Origin: Deltaproteobacteria bacterium
GTDB taxonomy: Bacteria; Desulfobacterota; Desulfomonilia; UBA1062
Length of the DNA stretch: 18,948 nt
Reading direction: 5' to 3'
Assembly: GCA_016934135.1 (NCBI GenBank)
Contig: JAFGTK010000135.1
Coordinates: 1 to 18,948 of the forward strand
The notes beneath the pieces are model-generated. The model was not told where the DNA came from. It searched no databases and saw only the letters and a list, made by a program, of their open reading frames with translations. Every line of letters starts with the position of its first letter. Within the stretch, counting starts at the first letter, position 1. Shown here piece by piece: positions 1-6,554 of the stretch. The translations under genes and the position numbers were made by a program.

Positions 1-1137
1 ATCGTGGTCATGGGCGGGCCGCATGTAACTTTTATGCCGGAAGAAGCTCTTGAACACTGCGATTATGTAGTTCTCGGAGAGGGAGAGGCAATATTCCCTG
101 CATTGATTGCCTCGCTTGAGAACGCTCAGTCGGTCGAAGGGATCGCAGGTCTTGCATACAGCCCTGAATCAGGCCCAATAAAAATCACACAGCGGGGCAG
201 GCCTGTTGACTTTGCCGAGCTTCCGTCGCCGGATTATTCCCTGGCACCCCAGGTAGTCTCCGGCAGGATTCCGCCTATCATAACGAGCTCTCGCGGATGT
301 CCACACGATTGTTCCTTTTGTTCTGTAACCGCTGTTTTCGGAAGAAAGTACCGCTTCAAGGGCAACGAACAGGTAATAGATGAACTCAGGCCTGTTCTGG
401 ACCGCAGCGTATGCTTCGGCGACGATAACTTTTTCGCAAACACGAAACGCACCAAGTCTCTGCTAAAGGAAATGATCTCAAAGGATGCAGTTCCGCTACG
501 CTGGTCTGCGGAGATGGCCGTGAAAGCGGCGTTTGACGAGGAACTCCTTATGCTCATGCATGTGACACGCTGCAGAATCGTGTACGTGGGCATAGAATCG
601 GTCGACCCTGAGACATTGAAACGATATGGAAAGGCCCATGAGATGGAACTTACGGCACGCTGTGTCGAAAACCTTCACCGCTACGGCATCGGCATTCACG
701 GTATGTTCGTTGTAGACGCTGAGGATAGCCCGGATACCGTACGGAAGATCGTAGACTATGCAATCGAAACGGATATAGATACGATACAGATCTGCTCGCT
801 GGTCCCCTTTCCCGGGACAAGATCATATCAGGAATATCAGGACAGGCTGCTGCATAGAGACTGGCGATACTTTGAAGGCATGCATGTTGTGGTAAGGCCG
901 AAGAAGTGCAGCGCCTATGACATGCAGATGGCGATAATTACTCAGATGAAAAGGTTTTACAGTATTTCGAGGGTGATCAGTGCATACCGCAAAGGCAGGG
1001 CCTGGCGGATCAAGTACCGTGCAGGCGGCCACTATCTGATGCATAAATGGACCAGGGAAAATGCAGATTACATTGAACGCCTGAAAAACGGTTATTATCC
1101 TTCAGCCCGGTCCAAGCCTGTTTTTGCCCGGGCCTGA
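1..1137 (+). CDS. Radical SAM protein with B12-binding-type N-terminal domain, 5' end cut by window edge
   Basis: The frame is open from base 1, so the true start lies upstream and the 378 visible residues are the C-terminal part. The first residues carry the VMGGPH and VVLGEGE motifs typical of the end of the cobalamin-binding (B12-binding) domain found before many radical SAM domains. The [4Fe-4S] radical SAM motif CPHDCSFC (CxxxCxxC) lies near residue 100. It is followed by the GDDNFF and VGIES motifs usual in this class. The family performs radical methylations and ring or carbon-skeleton rearrangements; the substrate cannot be told from the sequence. The gene ends in TGA at 1135-1137 and faces aspartate kinase across two palindromic repeats. 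The family call is firm, but no specific role is assigned. Confidence 0.88.
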   Translation: MVVMGGPHVTFMPEEALEHCDYVVLGEGEAIFPALIASLENAQSVEGIAGLAYSPESGPIKITQRGRPVDFAELPSPDYSLAPQVVSGRIPPIITSSRGCPHDCSFCSVTAVFGRKYRFKGNEQVIDELRPVLDRSVCFGDDNFFANTKRTKSLLKEMISKDAVPLRWSAEMAVKAAFDEELLMLMHVTRCRIVYVGIESVDPETLKRYGKAHEMELTARCVENLHRYGIGIHGMFVVDAEDSPDTVRKIVDYAIETDIDTIQICSLVPFPGTRSYQEYQDRLLHRDWRYFEGMHVVVRPKKCSAYDMQMAIITQMKRFYSISRVISAYRKGRAWRIKYRAGGHYLMHKWTRENADYIERLKNGYYPSARSKPVFARA

Positions 1138-1139
1138 GT

Positions 1140-1184
1140 TGTGTGAGCGGCTTTCATACTGCGATTACGAGATTGCCGGGACAA
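1140..1184 (+). repeat. Half copy of the REP-like palindrome
   Basis: This stretch begins TTGTGTGAGCGGCTTTCATA and then reads TGCGATTACGAGAT-x-GCCGGGACAA. It resembles the left arm and the inner loop of the complete copy at 10107-10180. No matching right arm follows, so it looks like a decayed or truncated element. It begins directly after the stop codon of the radical SAM gene. Confidence 0.55.
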
Positions 1185-1215
1185 CTCATATTTTTCATTT
1201 GAGAAGGAACAAATC

Positions 1216-1290
1216 CTGTAGGAGCGGCTTCAGCCGCGATTTTGCTGCAACCGTGAGAAATATTATCGCGGCATAAAGCCGCTCTCACAG
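1216..1290. repeat. REP-like inverted repeat, copy 1
   Basis: The left arm CTGTAGGAGCGGCTTCAGCC and following GCGAT pairs with a right arm ATCGCGGCATAAAGCCGCTC ending in TCACAG, leaving about 25 bases of loop. The left arm also contains its own small palindrome (GCGGCTTCAGCCGC). Closely related copies lie at 10107-10180 and 15079-15153. This copy sits between convergent genes, so it probably also acts as a shared 3' hairpin or terminator. Confidence 0.85.
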
Positions 1291-1339
1291 TGCGATGGGC
1301 CTACACCGCGAAGTATCCCGATCACACAAACGAGCAGAC

Positions 1340-2701
1340 CTATTGTTTCAGCAGCGTGGTATACAGGGCCTTAAGGCCGGTGTCGGCATATCGCTGGTGT
1401 ATTCCGAAGTGGAAGCTCAGCTGAGAAGGCCCCTGGTCCACGATCTCGATATTGATGTTCTCTTTGTACAGAGCTGTTGCCGCTCTTGCAAGCACCCCCG
1501 GGGTGTTCTTCATGCCAATGCCCACCGGGGACAGCAGGCACAGGTCATAGTTGATATCCAGAAAATTGGGGTTTAGTCTTTTCCTGATGGTATTGGTGAG
1601 GTCGGCGGCCTTTCCCTGAAGATCCTTCTGGTCGACAATGACCGCAATGTCATCCTTGTCCGACGGGTAGTGATGGGTATTTATCCCGTAGTCCCTGAAG
1701 ATGTCCAGAAGCTCCTTGGTAAAGCCGATGGTCTCTCCGATCATGTCCTTTTCTATGTAGACACATGCTATATCGTCCATGCGGCCTATGCCCACGGCTG
1801 TCTCGTCCGATTCTCTGGTGGTTACAATCATGGTGCCCGGCGCCTGCGGATTGTTGGTGTTGCGGATATTGATGGGGATATTCCTGTTTTTGCAGCTTAT
1901 CATGGCGTCAAAGTGAAAGACATTGAATCCGCGCGAAGACAGAAGCCGGATCTCCTTGTATGTCAGCACCGGTATTACCTGAGCTTCCGGAATGATGCGC
2001 GGGTCCACCTGATAGACGCCGTCAGTGTCGGTCCAGTTCTCATAGAGCGACGCCTCGACGGCATATGCCACTTCACCCCCGGTGAGGTCTGACCCGCCCC
2101 GGGAAAGTACGGCAAGATCCCCCTTTAGCGTGATCCCGTAATAACCGGGGATGATATTTATGGCGTCATCACTCAGACTCAGACCGAGATTTGCATGGGT
2201 GGCCGGCAGAACCTTTGCATTGCCGAAGCGGTCCGAGACCAGAAAACCGATGTCTTCGGGCAGCATGAGCTTCGCGATCATGCCCTTTGCCTTGAAATAA
2301 CGTGCTATTATCTTGGCATTGTAATGTTCGCCCCTGGATGCAAAGAAATCTATGCGTTTTTTGTCGGATATATTGCTTGTGAGTTCTGATTCGAGATCAT
2401 CGATGATGTCTTCGCCGTCAATGCCGAGGTCTGTAATAAGGGTTCTGAATTTGCCCACTACACGGTCATAGCTTTGTTTCGCATCGATGCTTTTTCCTTT
2501 TGCTTTGAAGTGGTCTCCGTCTGTTGCGATGTTGAAGAGGTGGTCAGTGACCTTTTCCGAATCACTGGCATCCTTGCCCGGGGCAGATACCACGACATAT
2601 CGCCTTTTCTCGTCTTCTGCCACGATCCGGCGTACCTTTTCGATCTGACCGGCATTGGCAACCGAGCTGCCGCCGAATTTGCTGACTATCATACCGCTCA
2701 T
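1340..2701 (-). CDS. lysC: Aspartate kinase (aspartokinase), monofunctional, with C-terminal ACT domains
   Basis: It phosphorylates L-aspartate with ATP, the first step to lysine, threonine, methionine and diaminopimelate. The 453-residue protein opens with the kinase signature KFGGSS (residues 8-13) and has the nucleotide-pocket motif SRGGSDLTGG and the segment TDTDGVYQVDPR. The last 150 or so residues, from AVGIGRMDD onward, form the paired ACT regulatory domains, so feedback inhibition by an amino acid is likely. Start choice: ATG 2701 is preceded by GGAGG at 2706-2710. The frame stays open to 2770, but those 23 codons run through a palindrome and carry no family residues. ATG 2692 is a possible alternative. 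The length fits the LysC type. There is no homoserine dehydrogenase fusion and no other lysine-pathway gene in the window. The symbol follows the usual name; the thrA/metL types are bifunctional. Confidence 0.95.
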   Translation of the reverse strand: MSGMIVSKFGGSSVANAGQIEKVRRIVAEDEKRRYVVVSAPGKDASDSEKVTDHLFNIATDGDHFKAKGKSIDAKQSYDRVVGKFRTLITDLGIDGEDIIDDLESELTSNISDKKRIDFFASRGEHYNAKIIARYFKAKGMIAKLMLPEDIGFLVSDRFGNAKVLPATHANLGLSLSDDAINIIPGYYGITLKGDLAVLSRGGSDLTGGEVAYAVEASLYENWTDTDGVYQVDPRIIPEAQVIPVLTYKEIRLLSSRGFNVFHFDAMISCKNRNIPINIRNTNNPQAPGTMIVTTRESDETAVGIGRMDDIACVYIEKDMIGETIGFTKELLDIFRDYGINTHHYPSDKDDIAVIVDQKDLQGKAADLTNTIRKRLNPNFLDINYDLCLLSPVGIGMKNTPGVLARAATALYKENINIEIVDQGPSQLSFHFGIHQRYADTGLKALYTTLLKQ

Positions 2702-2727
2702 ATATCCTCCATGTTCGTAAAGGTGCG

Positions 2728-2748
2728 GGCCTGATATGCGCTCAGGCC
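2728..2748 (-). promoter_or_regulatory. Leader hairpin before aspartate kinase
   Basis: GGCCTGA at 2728-2734 and TCAGGCC at 2742-2748 form a perfect 7-bp inverted repeat with a 7-base loop. It lies about 18 bases upstream of the Shine-Dalgarno sequence of aspartate kinase. In the mRNA it could affect initiation or mark an operator. It does not resemble the lysine riboswitch, which is far larger. Confidence 0.35.
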
Positions 2749-2883
2749 ATCTTTTTCCATGCCGGATCATAGCGCAACTTGATCAGCTAAGAAACAGGAA
2801 ATTCATTCACCACGTTGCCTCAAGACAGGTGATAAACAATGCCGGATTCAGAGGGCTGGAAGAGGTTTGTTTGATGAAAGAAG

Positions 2884-2914
2884 ACGGATGAGGATAGTTG
2901 ACATCCTCATCCGT
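2884..2914 (-). terminator. Intrinsic terminator after the 2933-4282 flavoprotein gene
   Basis: ACGGATGAGGAT (2884-2895) and ATCCTCATCCGT (2903-2914) form a perfect 12-bp stem with loop AGTTGAC. The stem begins 18 bases after the minus-strand stop codon at 2933. On the minus strand it is followed by CTTCTTTC, a modest U-rich tail. It separates the flavoprotein from aspartate kinase, so the two are probably not one transcript. Confidence 0.65.
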
Positions 2915-2932
2915 TATCAACGCGAAATATGT

Positions 2933-4282
2933 CTAGGCAGATTTCTTCAGGGGGATGATCGCCTTACATGCAGCATTCACGATGGGATACACGATGGGGG
3001 ATGAGGTCAGTGCCGGGTGTGTCCCCATCTGGAATTTTACGATATCGTCAGCCGTCATCCTGTGCATGATACAGGCGCTGAGCACGTTTATCATTTCCCC
3101 GACAGGTTTGCCTCCCGATATTGAACCGCCCATGATAACCCCCGTGTCTTTTGAGAACAAGAGCTTTACCTTGGTGAGGCAGGAGTTTGGCATACCACCC
3201 GGGTGCGTGTCAGGGGCCTCGGCGGTTCCTATTACAATTCTGGCACCGATCTGGGTTGCCATCCTTTCCGTGAGTCCTGCCACACCGAAAGCCCTTCCGT
3301 TGATGACTGTGGAAAATACACTGATGGCGCCACAGTTCTGGTGAGTAGGTGAAAACAGGTTGGCACCGGCAATCCGTGCCTCTGCAGTGGCTATGGATGC
3401 AAGCATTACACCGGTCGGCCTTCCGTCGAAGAAAGACTGCTTTTCCGCACAGTCACCGCATGCGTATACATCCGGGTCGTTATAGGTCTGCATATAACGG
3501 TCCACTTTAATGGTATTCTTGAAGCCCATTTCCAGACCGGCATTTTTAGCGAGGTTTGTGCTGGGAACAGCGCCTATCCCTAGTATTACCATATCCGCCT
3601 TGAGTTCCTGGCCGCCTGAGAGTTTTACCCCGGTGACCTTTCCATTGCCCAGGATAGCCTCGACCTTTTCATTTACCAGGATATTTACCCCGGTTTCCTC
3701 CAGTTTCGCCTGTGCCTCGTCACAGAATTCATTGTCCATTGCCATCTGCAGACAATGGGGAAGGGCCTCTACAACGGTTACATTGATATCCCTGCCCTTT
3801 CTGCACTCATCGGCAAACTCCATGCCGATGAAACCGCCGCCGATGATTACCAGGTCCTTCACCTCGTCCATCTGAGAGTGGACTTCCGATAAATAGTCGA
3901 ACTCCTTCTTGACCGGGAACACATTCTCTTTGTCTATACCCGGGATAGGCGGTATGAGCGGAACAGAGCCGGTGGCAAAGACGAGCTTCTCATAGCCTAT
4001 TTCCTGGCCGTCTTTCATGGTGACCACCTTTTTTTCGCGGTCGACATCGACAGCCTCTCCCTTTATCAGCTCTATGCCGTTGTTTTCCAGAAGACCATCC
4101 GGGATAACATTGTTTTCCGGGCCGCCCACTGTGCCGTAAATATACGGAATGCCGCACGGGATGAGTACGGTTCCTTCTTTTCTGATGAGAATGACCTTTT
4201 TATCCGGATAATGTCTTCTGCAGCTGATCCCTGCAGTAATACCCGATAATCCGCCTAAAACCACTACATCTGCCTTTTTCAT
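2933..4282 (-). CDS. FAD/NAD(P)-dependent disulfide-reductase-family flavoprotein (CoA-disulfide reductase/NADH oxidase-like)
   Basis: This 449-residue cytoplasmic flavoenzyme has an N-terminal FAD-binding loop (VVVLGGLSGITAG, residues 6-18). A redox-active single cysteine, Cys43, lies in IPCGIPY. The central NAD-binding loop is IIGGGFIGMEF, with an acidic residue (VVE) at the end of the second strand, which favours NADH. The second FAD motif is DVYACGDCAE. The one-cysteine layout is that of CoA-disulfide reductases, NADH oxidases/peroxidases and polysulfide reductases. The C-terminal tyrosine motif YAPPFS of true CoA-disulfide reductases is absent; the equivalent region reads GTHPALTSSP, so the substrate may differ. 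ATG 4282 has GGAGG upstream. The gene stands alone between a 395-base upstream gap and a strong terminator, with a sigma-54-like promoter candidate at 4411-4426. Family certain, substrate unknown. Confidence 0.88.
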   Translation of the reverse strand: MKKADVVVLGGLSGITAGISCRRHYPDKKVILIRKEGTVLIPCGIPYIYGTVGGPENNVIPDGLLENNGIELIKGEAVDVDREKKVVTMKDGQEIGYEKLVFATGSVPLIPPIPGIDKENVFPVKKEFDYLSEVHSQMDEVKDLVIIGGGFIGMEFADECRKGRDINVTVVEALPHCLQMAMDNEFCDEAQAKLEETGVNILVNEKVEAILGNGKVTGVKLSGGQELKADMVILGIGAVPSTNLAKNAGLEMGFKNTIKVDRYMQTYNDPDVYACGDCAEKQSFFDGRPTGVMLASIATAEARIAGANLFSPTHQNCGAISVFSTVINGRAFGVAGLTERMATQIGARIVIGTAEAPDTHPGGMPNSCLTKVKLLFSKDTGVIMGGSISGGKPVGEMINVLSACIMHRMTADDIVKFQMGTHPALTSSPIVYPIVNAACKAIIPLKKSA

Positions 4283-4353
4283 TTAATCTTCCTCCATGGT
4301 AGTATTAAACATAGGAGCAAAAAGGATTTGCCTCTATGATATGCTCTTGATGA

Positions 4354-4372
4354 GTACATGGTATTCATGTAC
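4354..4372. promoter_or_regulatory. Perfect 7-bp dyad, possible operator
   Basis: GTACATG (4354-4360) and CATGTAC (4366-4372) are perfect inverted arms around GTATT. The site lies 72-90 bases upstream of the flavoprotein start codon and just downstream of the start point predicted from the sigma-54-like site. It could be a repressor site or a leader hairpin. No known regulator is recognised. Confidence 0.35.
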
Positions 4373-4410
4373 GGGGGTTCCTGTTCATTCCGGGAACTGA
4401 TAAAAGTCAA

Positions 4411-4426
4411 AGCAAGTTTGGTACCA
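4411..4426 (-). promoter_or_regulatory. Sigma-54-like -24/-12 promoter candidate for the 2933-4282 gene
   Basis: The minus strand reads TGGTACC-AAAC-TTGCT, against the RpoN consensus TGGCACG-N4-TTGCW. Spacing is exact and GG and GC are intact; mismatches fall at two positions of the -24 half. The start point would fall near 4400, giving a leader of about 118 bases. No sigma-70 promoter of similar quality was seen for this gene. Confidence 0.4.
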
Positions 4427-4499
4427 TAAGGTCAACATGCTAATATTGCTGTAGATATTAATTGATAAGTCTGTTGTATCCGGTTATTTTCATGGAACG

Positions 4500-4537
4500 C
4501 GGGGAATTTTTTCCGATGTGCGGAGAAATGTTCCCCG
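4500..4537. promoter_or_regulatory. Long imperfect hairpin, CGGGGAA...TTCCCCG
   Basis: Outer arms CGGGGAA (4500-4506) and TTCCCCG (4531-4537) enclose inner arms TTTTTCCG and CGGAGAAA around ATGTG, so nearly the whole 38 bases can pair. The centre is about 118 bases upstream of the start point predicted from the sigma-54-like site, a usual distance for an activator site. It is also 140 bases after the stop of the upstream gene, so a 3'-end structure is the alternative. Confidence 0.4.
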
Positions 4538-4603
4538 TGTTCTATGCCGGTTCACGTCGCCTTGTATCGGTTTACCCAAATGATCGCAGTTCGGCTGCAA
4601 AGA

Positions 4604-4624
4604 CCCTGTCATGATTTGACAGGG
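4604..4624 (-). terminator. Probable terminator hairpin after the flavoprotein-rhodanese gene
   Basis: CCCTGTCA (4604-4611) and TGACAGGG (4617-4624) form a perfect 8-bp stem with loop TGATT, 53 bases after the minus-strand stop. On the minus strand it is followed by TCTTTGC, a weak U tract. A second small dyad, GGAGG/CCTCC (4624-4636), abuts it. Confidence 0.5.
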
Positions 4625-4677
4625 GAGGATGCCTCCTCTCCTTCTCATTCAGGTGAATACGGTTGACTACTGTGAGA

Positions 4678-6378
4678 CTATTTTTCCCGGGTGTAAGGCC
4701 ATGCCATGATGCCGCCCTCCATGACCTTGACGTTTTTCCATCCATTGGCTTCGAGAACCAGCGCAGCTTCATATCCCCTCAGCGATATCTTGCAGTAGCA
4801 GATGATCTCCCTGTTTTTGTCTTCAGGCATCTCATTAAGGCGTTTTCTGAGCGCACCCAGCGGAATGAGTGTCTCGCCGATGCCAAGGCGCATTTCCTCG
4901 AATTCATCAGGGCCGCGTACATCCAGGATAAAGGGTTTGTCGTTGCTCTTTACCTTCTCATGCACCTCCATGACAGATATACCCTTGAACCTGCCTTTTA
5001 TCTTGTTTTGCATGATATGGGCGGTTGCAATGAAGTGATCTATGGCCAGCGAGAACGGAGGGGCATAAGGCAGGTCGGAATTGACGATATCCTCGACGAT
5101 AAACCCACCCTGGATCGCCATGGCCCACTGCGCTATCTGCTTACTGACGTTTCCCGGACCCACGCACTGGGCGCCCAGGATCTTGCCGGTTCTTCTGTCG
5201 GCAACCATCTTGGTTACCAGCAGAAGCCCTTCCATGAATCCGGGTTTGTCAGGGCTTGCATTTATTACGGTTATGATATCCTCATAGCCGTTCTTTTGTG
5301 CAGAAGATGCGGACAGCCCTGTTGAGCCTGCCGAGAAATCGAACACCTTGCAGATCCCGGTCTGGATAGTGCCCGGGAAGGTGACATTGTTCTTAGAAGC
5401 TGCATTCTCTCCTGCCACCCGGCCCTGCAGATTGGCGAGGTCTCCATATGGTGCCAGCACCTTTTTGCCGGTTATGCGGTGAGTGGTCTCCACACAGTCT
5501 CCGACAGCATAAACATCCGGATCAGATGTCTGCATGTATTCATTGACTTCTATCCCGCCCGTTGCACCGATTGCTATCCCCGCATCCTTCGCCAGTCTGA
5601 CGTTGGGGATAACACCAATGGCCACGACTGCGAGTTCACATGGAAGTTCGGTTCCATTGGCCAGCTTTACGCCTGTCAGGTGTCCGTCTTCTCCGAGAAA
5701 TTCGGCGATACCGTTACCGGTAATGACATTGGCCGACTTTGCCCTGACATGATTTTCCACGAGCTTTGCCAGTTCCCAGTCAAGAAAGGTGAGAAGCTGT
5801 GGCAGAAGTTCTATGACCGTGATCTCGATGCCGGCCAGCTGAAGGGCCTCGCAGGTCTCGATCCCGATCAGCCCTCCGCCTATAACTGCTGCCTTCTTTA
5901 TAATCTTTTCATCTCTTACCCTGCGGAGAAAATCAGCATCTTTCATGGACTGCAGAGTAGTTATACCCTTGAGGCCGGTGCCCGGGATAGGGGGCATCCT
6001 GGGTGTTGCACCGGTGGCGATGACAAGCTTGTCATACTCCATCGTCCCGGTCTCGCCGGTAAGGAGGTTGTTATATGACACTGTATGCGATTTTCTGTCT
6101 ATTGAGGTTACCTCAGTATTAGTCCTTGCTTCGATTGCCTTTGCATTGAGATAAAACTGGGGGTCGCGGGTAACGCCGGTTGGTGTGCACAGGAGCATAT
6201 TCCTGTCATCGAAATATCCTCCCACATAATAGGGGTATCCGCACGATGCCATGGAAAGATCAGAGTCTTTCTGCAGGATGATAACCTCTGCATCGTTGTC
6301 CAACCTTCTCGCTTTTGCCGCTGCCTTTGGGCCTGCCGCGCTTCCTCCGATAACCACGATTCTCTTTTTATGGGTCAT
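4678..6378 (-). CDS. NADH-dependent persulfide/polysulfide reductase-like flavoprotein fused to a rhodanese domain (CoADR-RHD)
   Basis: This 566-residue protein has the domain order and length of the CoA-disulfide reductase-rhodanese fusions, such as the Npsr class. These use NADH to reduce CoA-persulfide or polysulfide, releasing sulfide and CoA. The FAD loop is VVIGGSAAG (residues 8-16), and the redox cysteine is Cys46 in ASCGYPYYVGG. The NAD loop VIGGGLIGIET is followed by VIE, favouring NADH. Next come DVYAVGDCVE and the CoADR-type tyrosine motif LPYAPPFS. The last 100 residues are a rhodanese with loop CKISLRG, the cysteine lying near residue 529, able to carry a persulfide. ATG 6378 is chosen because AGGAG lies 8 bases upstream; the frame runs 10 codons further without a ribosome site. 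It has its own promoter candidate (6408-6435). It probably acts in the cytoplasm in sulfane-sulfur turnover. Substrate preference between CoA-persulfide and free polysulfide cannot be read from sequence. Confidence 0.92.
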   Translation of the reverse strand: MTHKKRIVVIGGSAAGPKAAAKARRLDNDAEVIILQKDSDLSMASCGYPYYVGGYFDDRNMLLCTPTGVTRDPQFYLNAKAIEARTNTEVTSIDRKSHTVSYNNLLTGETGTMEYDKLVIATGATPRMPPIPGTGLKGITTLQSMKDADFLRRVRDEKIIKKAAVIGGGLIGIETCEALQLAGIEITVIELLPQLLTFLDWELAKLVENHVRAKSANVITGNGIAEFLGEDGHLTGVKLANGTELPCELAVVAIGVIPNVRLAKDAGIAIGATGGIEVNEYMQTSDPDVYAVGDCVETTHRITGKKVLAPYGDLANLQGRVAGENAASKNNVTFPGTIQTGICKVFDFSAGSTGLSASSAQKNGYEDIITVINASPDKPGFMEGLLLVTKMVADRRTGKILGAQCVGPGNVSKQIAQWAMAIQGGFIVEDIVNSDLPYAPPFSLAIDHFIATAHIMQNKIKGRFKGISVMEVHEKVKSNDKPFILDVRGPDEFEEMRLGIGETLIPLGALRKRLNEMPEDKNREIICYCKISLRGYEAALVLEANGWKNVKVMEGGIMAWPYTREK

Positions 6379-6407
6379 ATGGTTTCTCCTGTAGTGGTTT
6401 TTAAACA

Positions 6408-6435
6408 ATCATAAGTTTTCACCATCTGAAATCAA
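6408..6435 (-). promoter_or_regulatory. Sigma-70-type promoter for the flavoprotein-rhodanese gene
   Basis: On the minus strand, TTGATT (6430-6435) and TATGAT (6408-6413) are separated by 16 bases, four of six and five of six matches to consensus. The start point near 6401 gives a leader of about 20 bases ending in the AGGAG ribosome site. The gene may therefore be expressed independently of the upstream flavoprotein. Confidence 0.45.
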
Positions 6436-6485
6436 GCGCATGTATCCTTCATATCCATACCCTGATCCTTTTGAATATAATCCGT

Positions 6486-6542
6486 ACAGTGGCTGCAGCC
6501 GGAATATATCTTGGGGGGGGAATATCAGGCTGCAGCCACTGT
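6486..6542 (-). terminator. Perfect 15-bp hairpin with an eight-base G/C run in the loop
   Basis: ACAGTGGCTGCAGCC (6486-6500) and GGCTGCAGCCACTGT (6528-6542) are exact inverted arms around 27 bases containing eight consecutive G on the plus strand, C in the minus-strand RNA. It starts 13 bases after the stop of the 6555-7940 gene, so it is probably that gene's 3' structure. The minus-strand exit has no U tract; the plus-strand exit has TTTT but no upstream plus-strand gene. It is unrelated in sequence to the REP-like repeats. Confidence 0.55.
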
Positions 6543-6554
6543 TTTCGGTTGGTA

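Larger units (their letters stand above)
4283..4677. other. 395-base gap with several palindromes
   Basis: No convincing gene lies here. The gap holds the presumed terminator of the upstream flavoprotein-rhodanese gene (4604-4624), a GC-containing hairpin (4500-4537), TAATAT/ATATTA arms (4441-4446 and 4455-4460), the sigma-54-like site (4411-4426) and a 7-bp palindrome (4354-4372). This density suggests a regulated promoter for the gene starting at 4282. Confidence 0.5.

Noticed and set aside
2702..2770. N-terminal extension of aspartate kinase by 23 residues
   Set aside because: The family begins at the KFGGSS strand, a Shine-Dalgarno precedes ATG 2701, and the extension runs through a palindrome.
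4492..4614. 40-codon plus-strand frame in the 395-base gap
   Set aside because: There is no Shine-Dalgarno, and the frame coincides with two hairpins whose sequence explains its composition.
4663..6078. Long plus-strand open frames opposite the flavoprotein-rhodanese gene
   Set aside because: They are antisense to a fully recognisable protein, contain no family motifs and have no ribosome sites; they are shadows of its codon composition.
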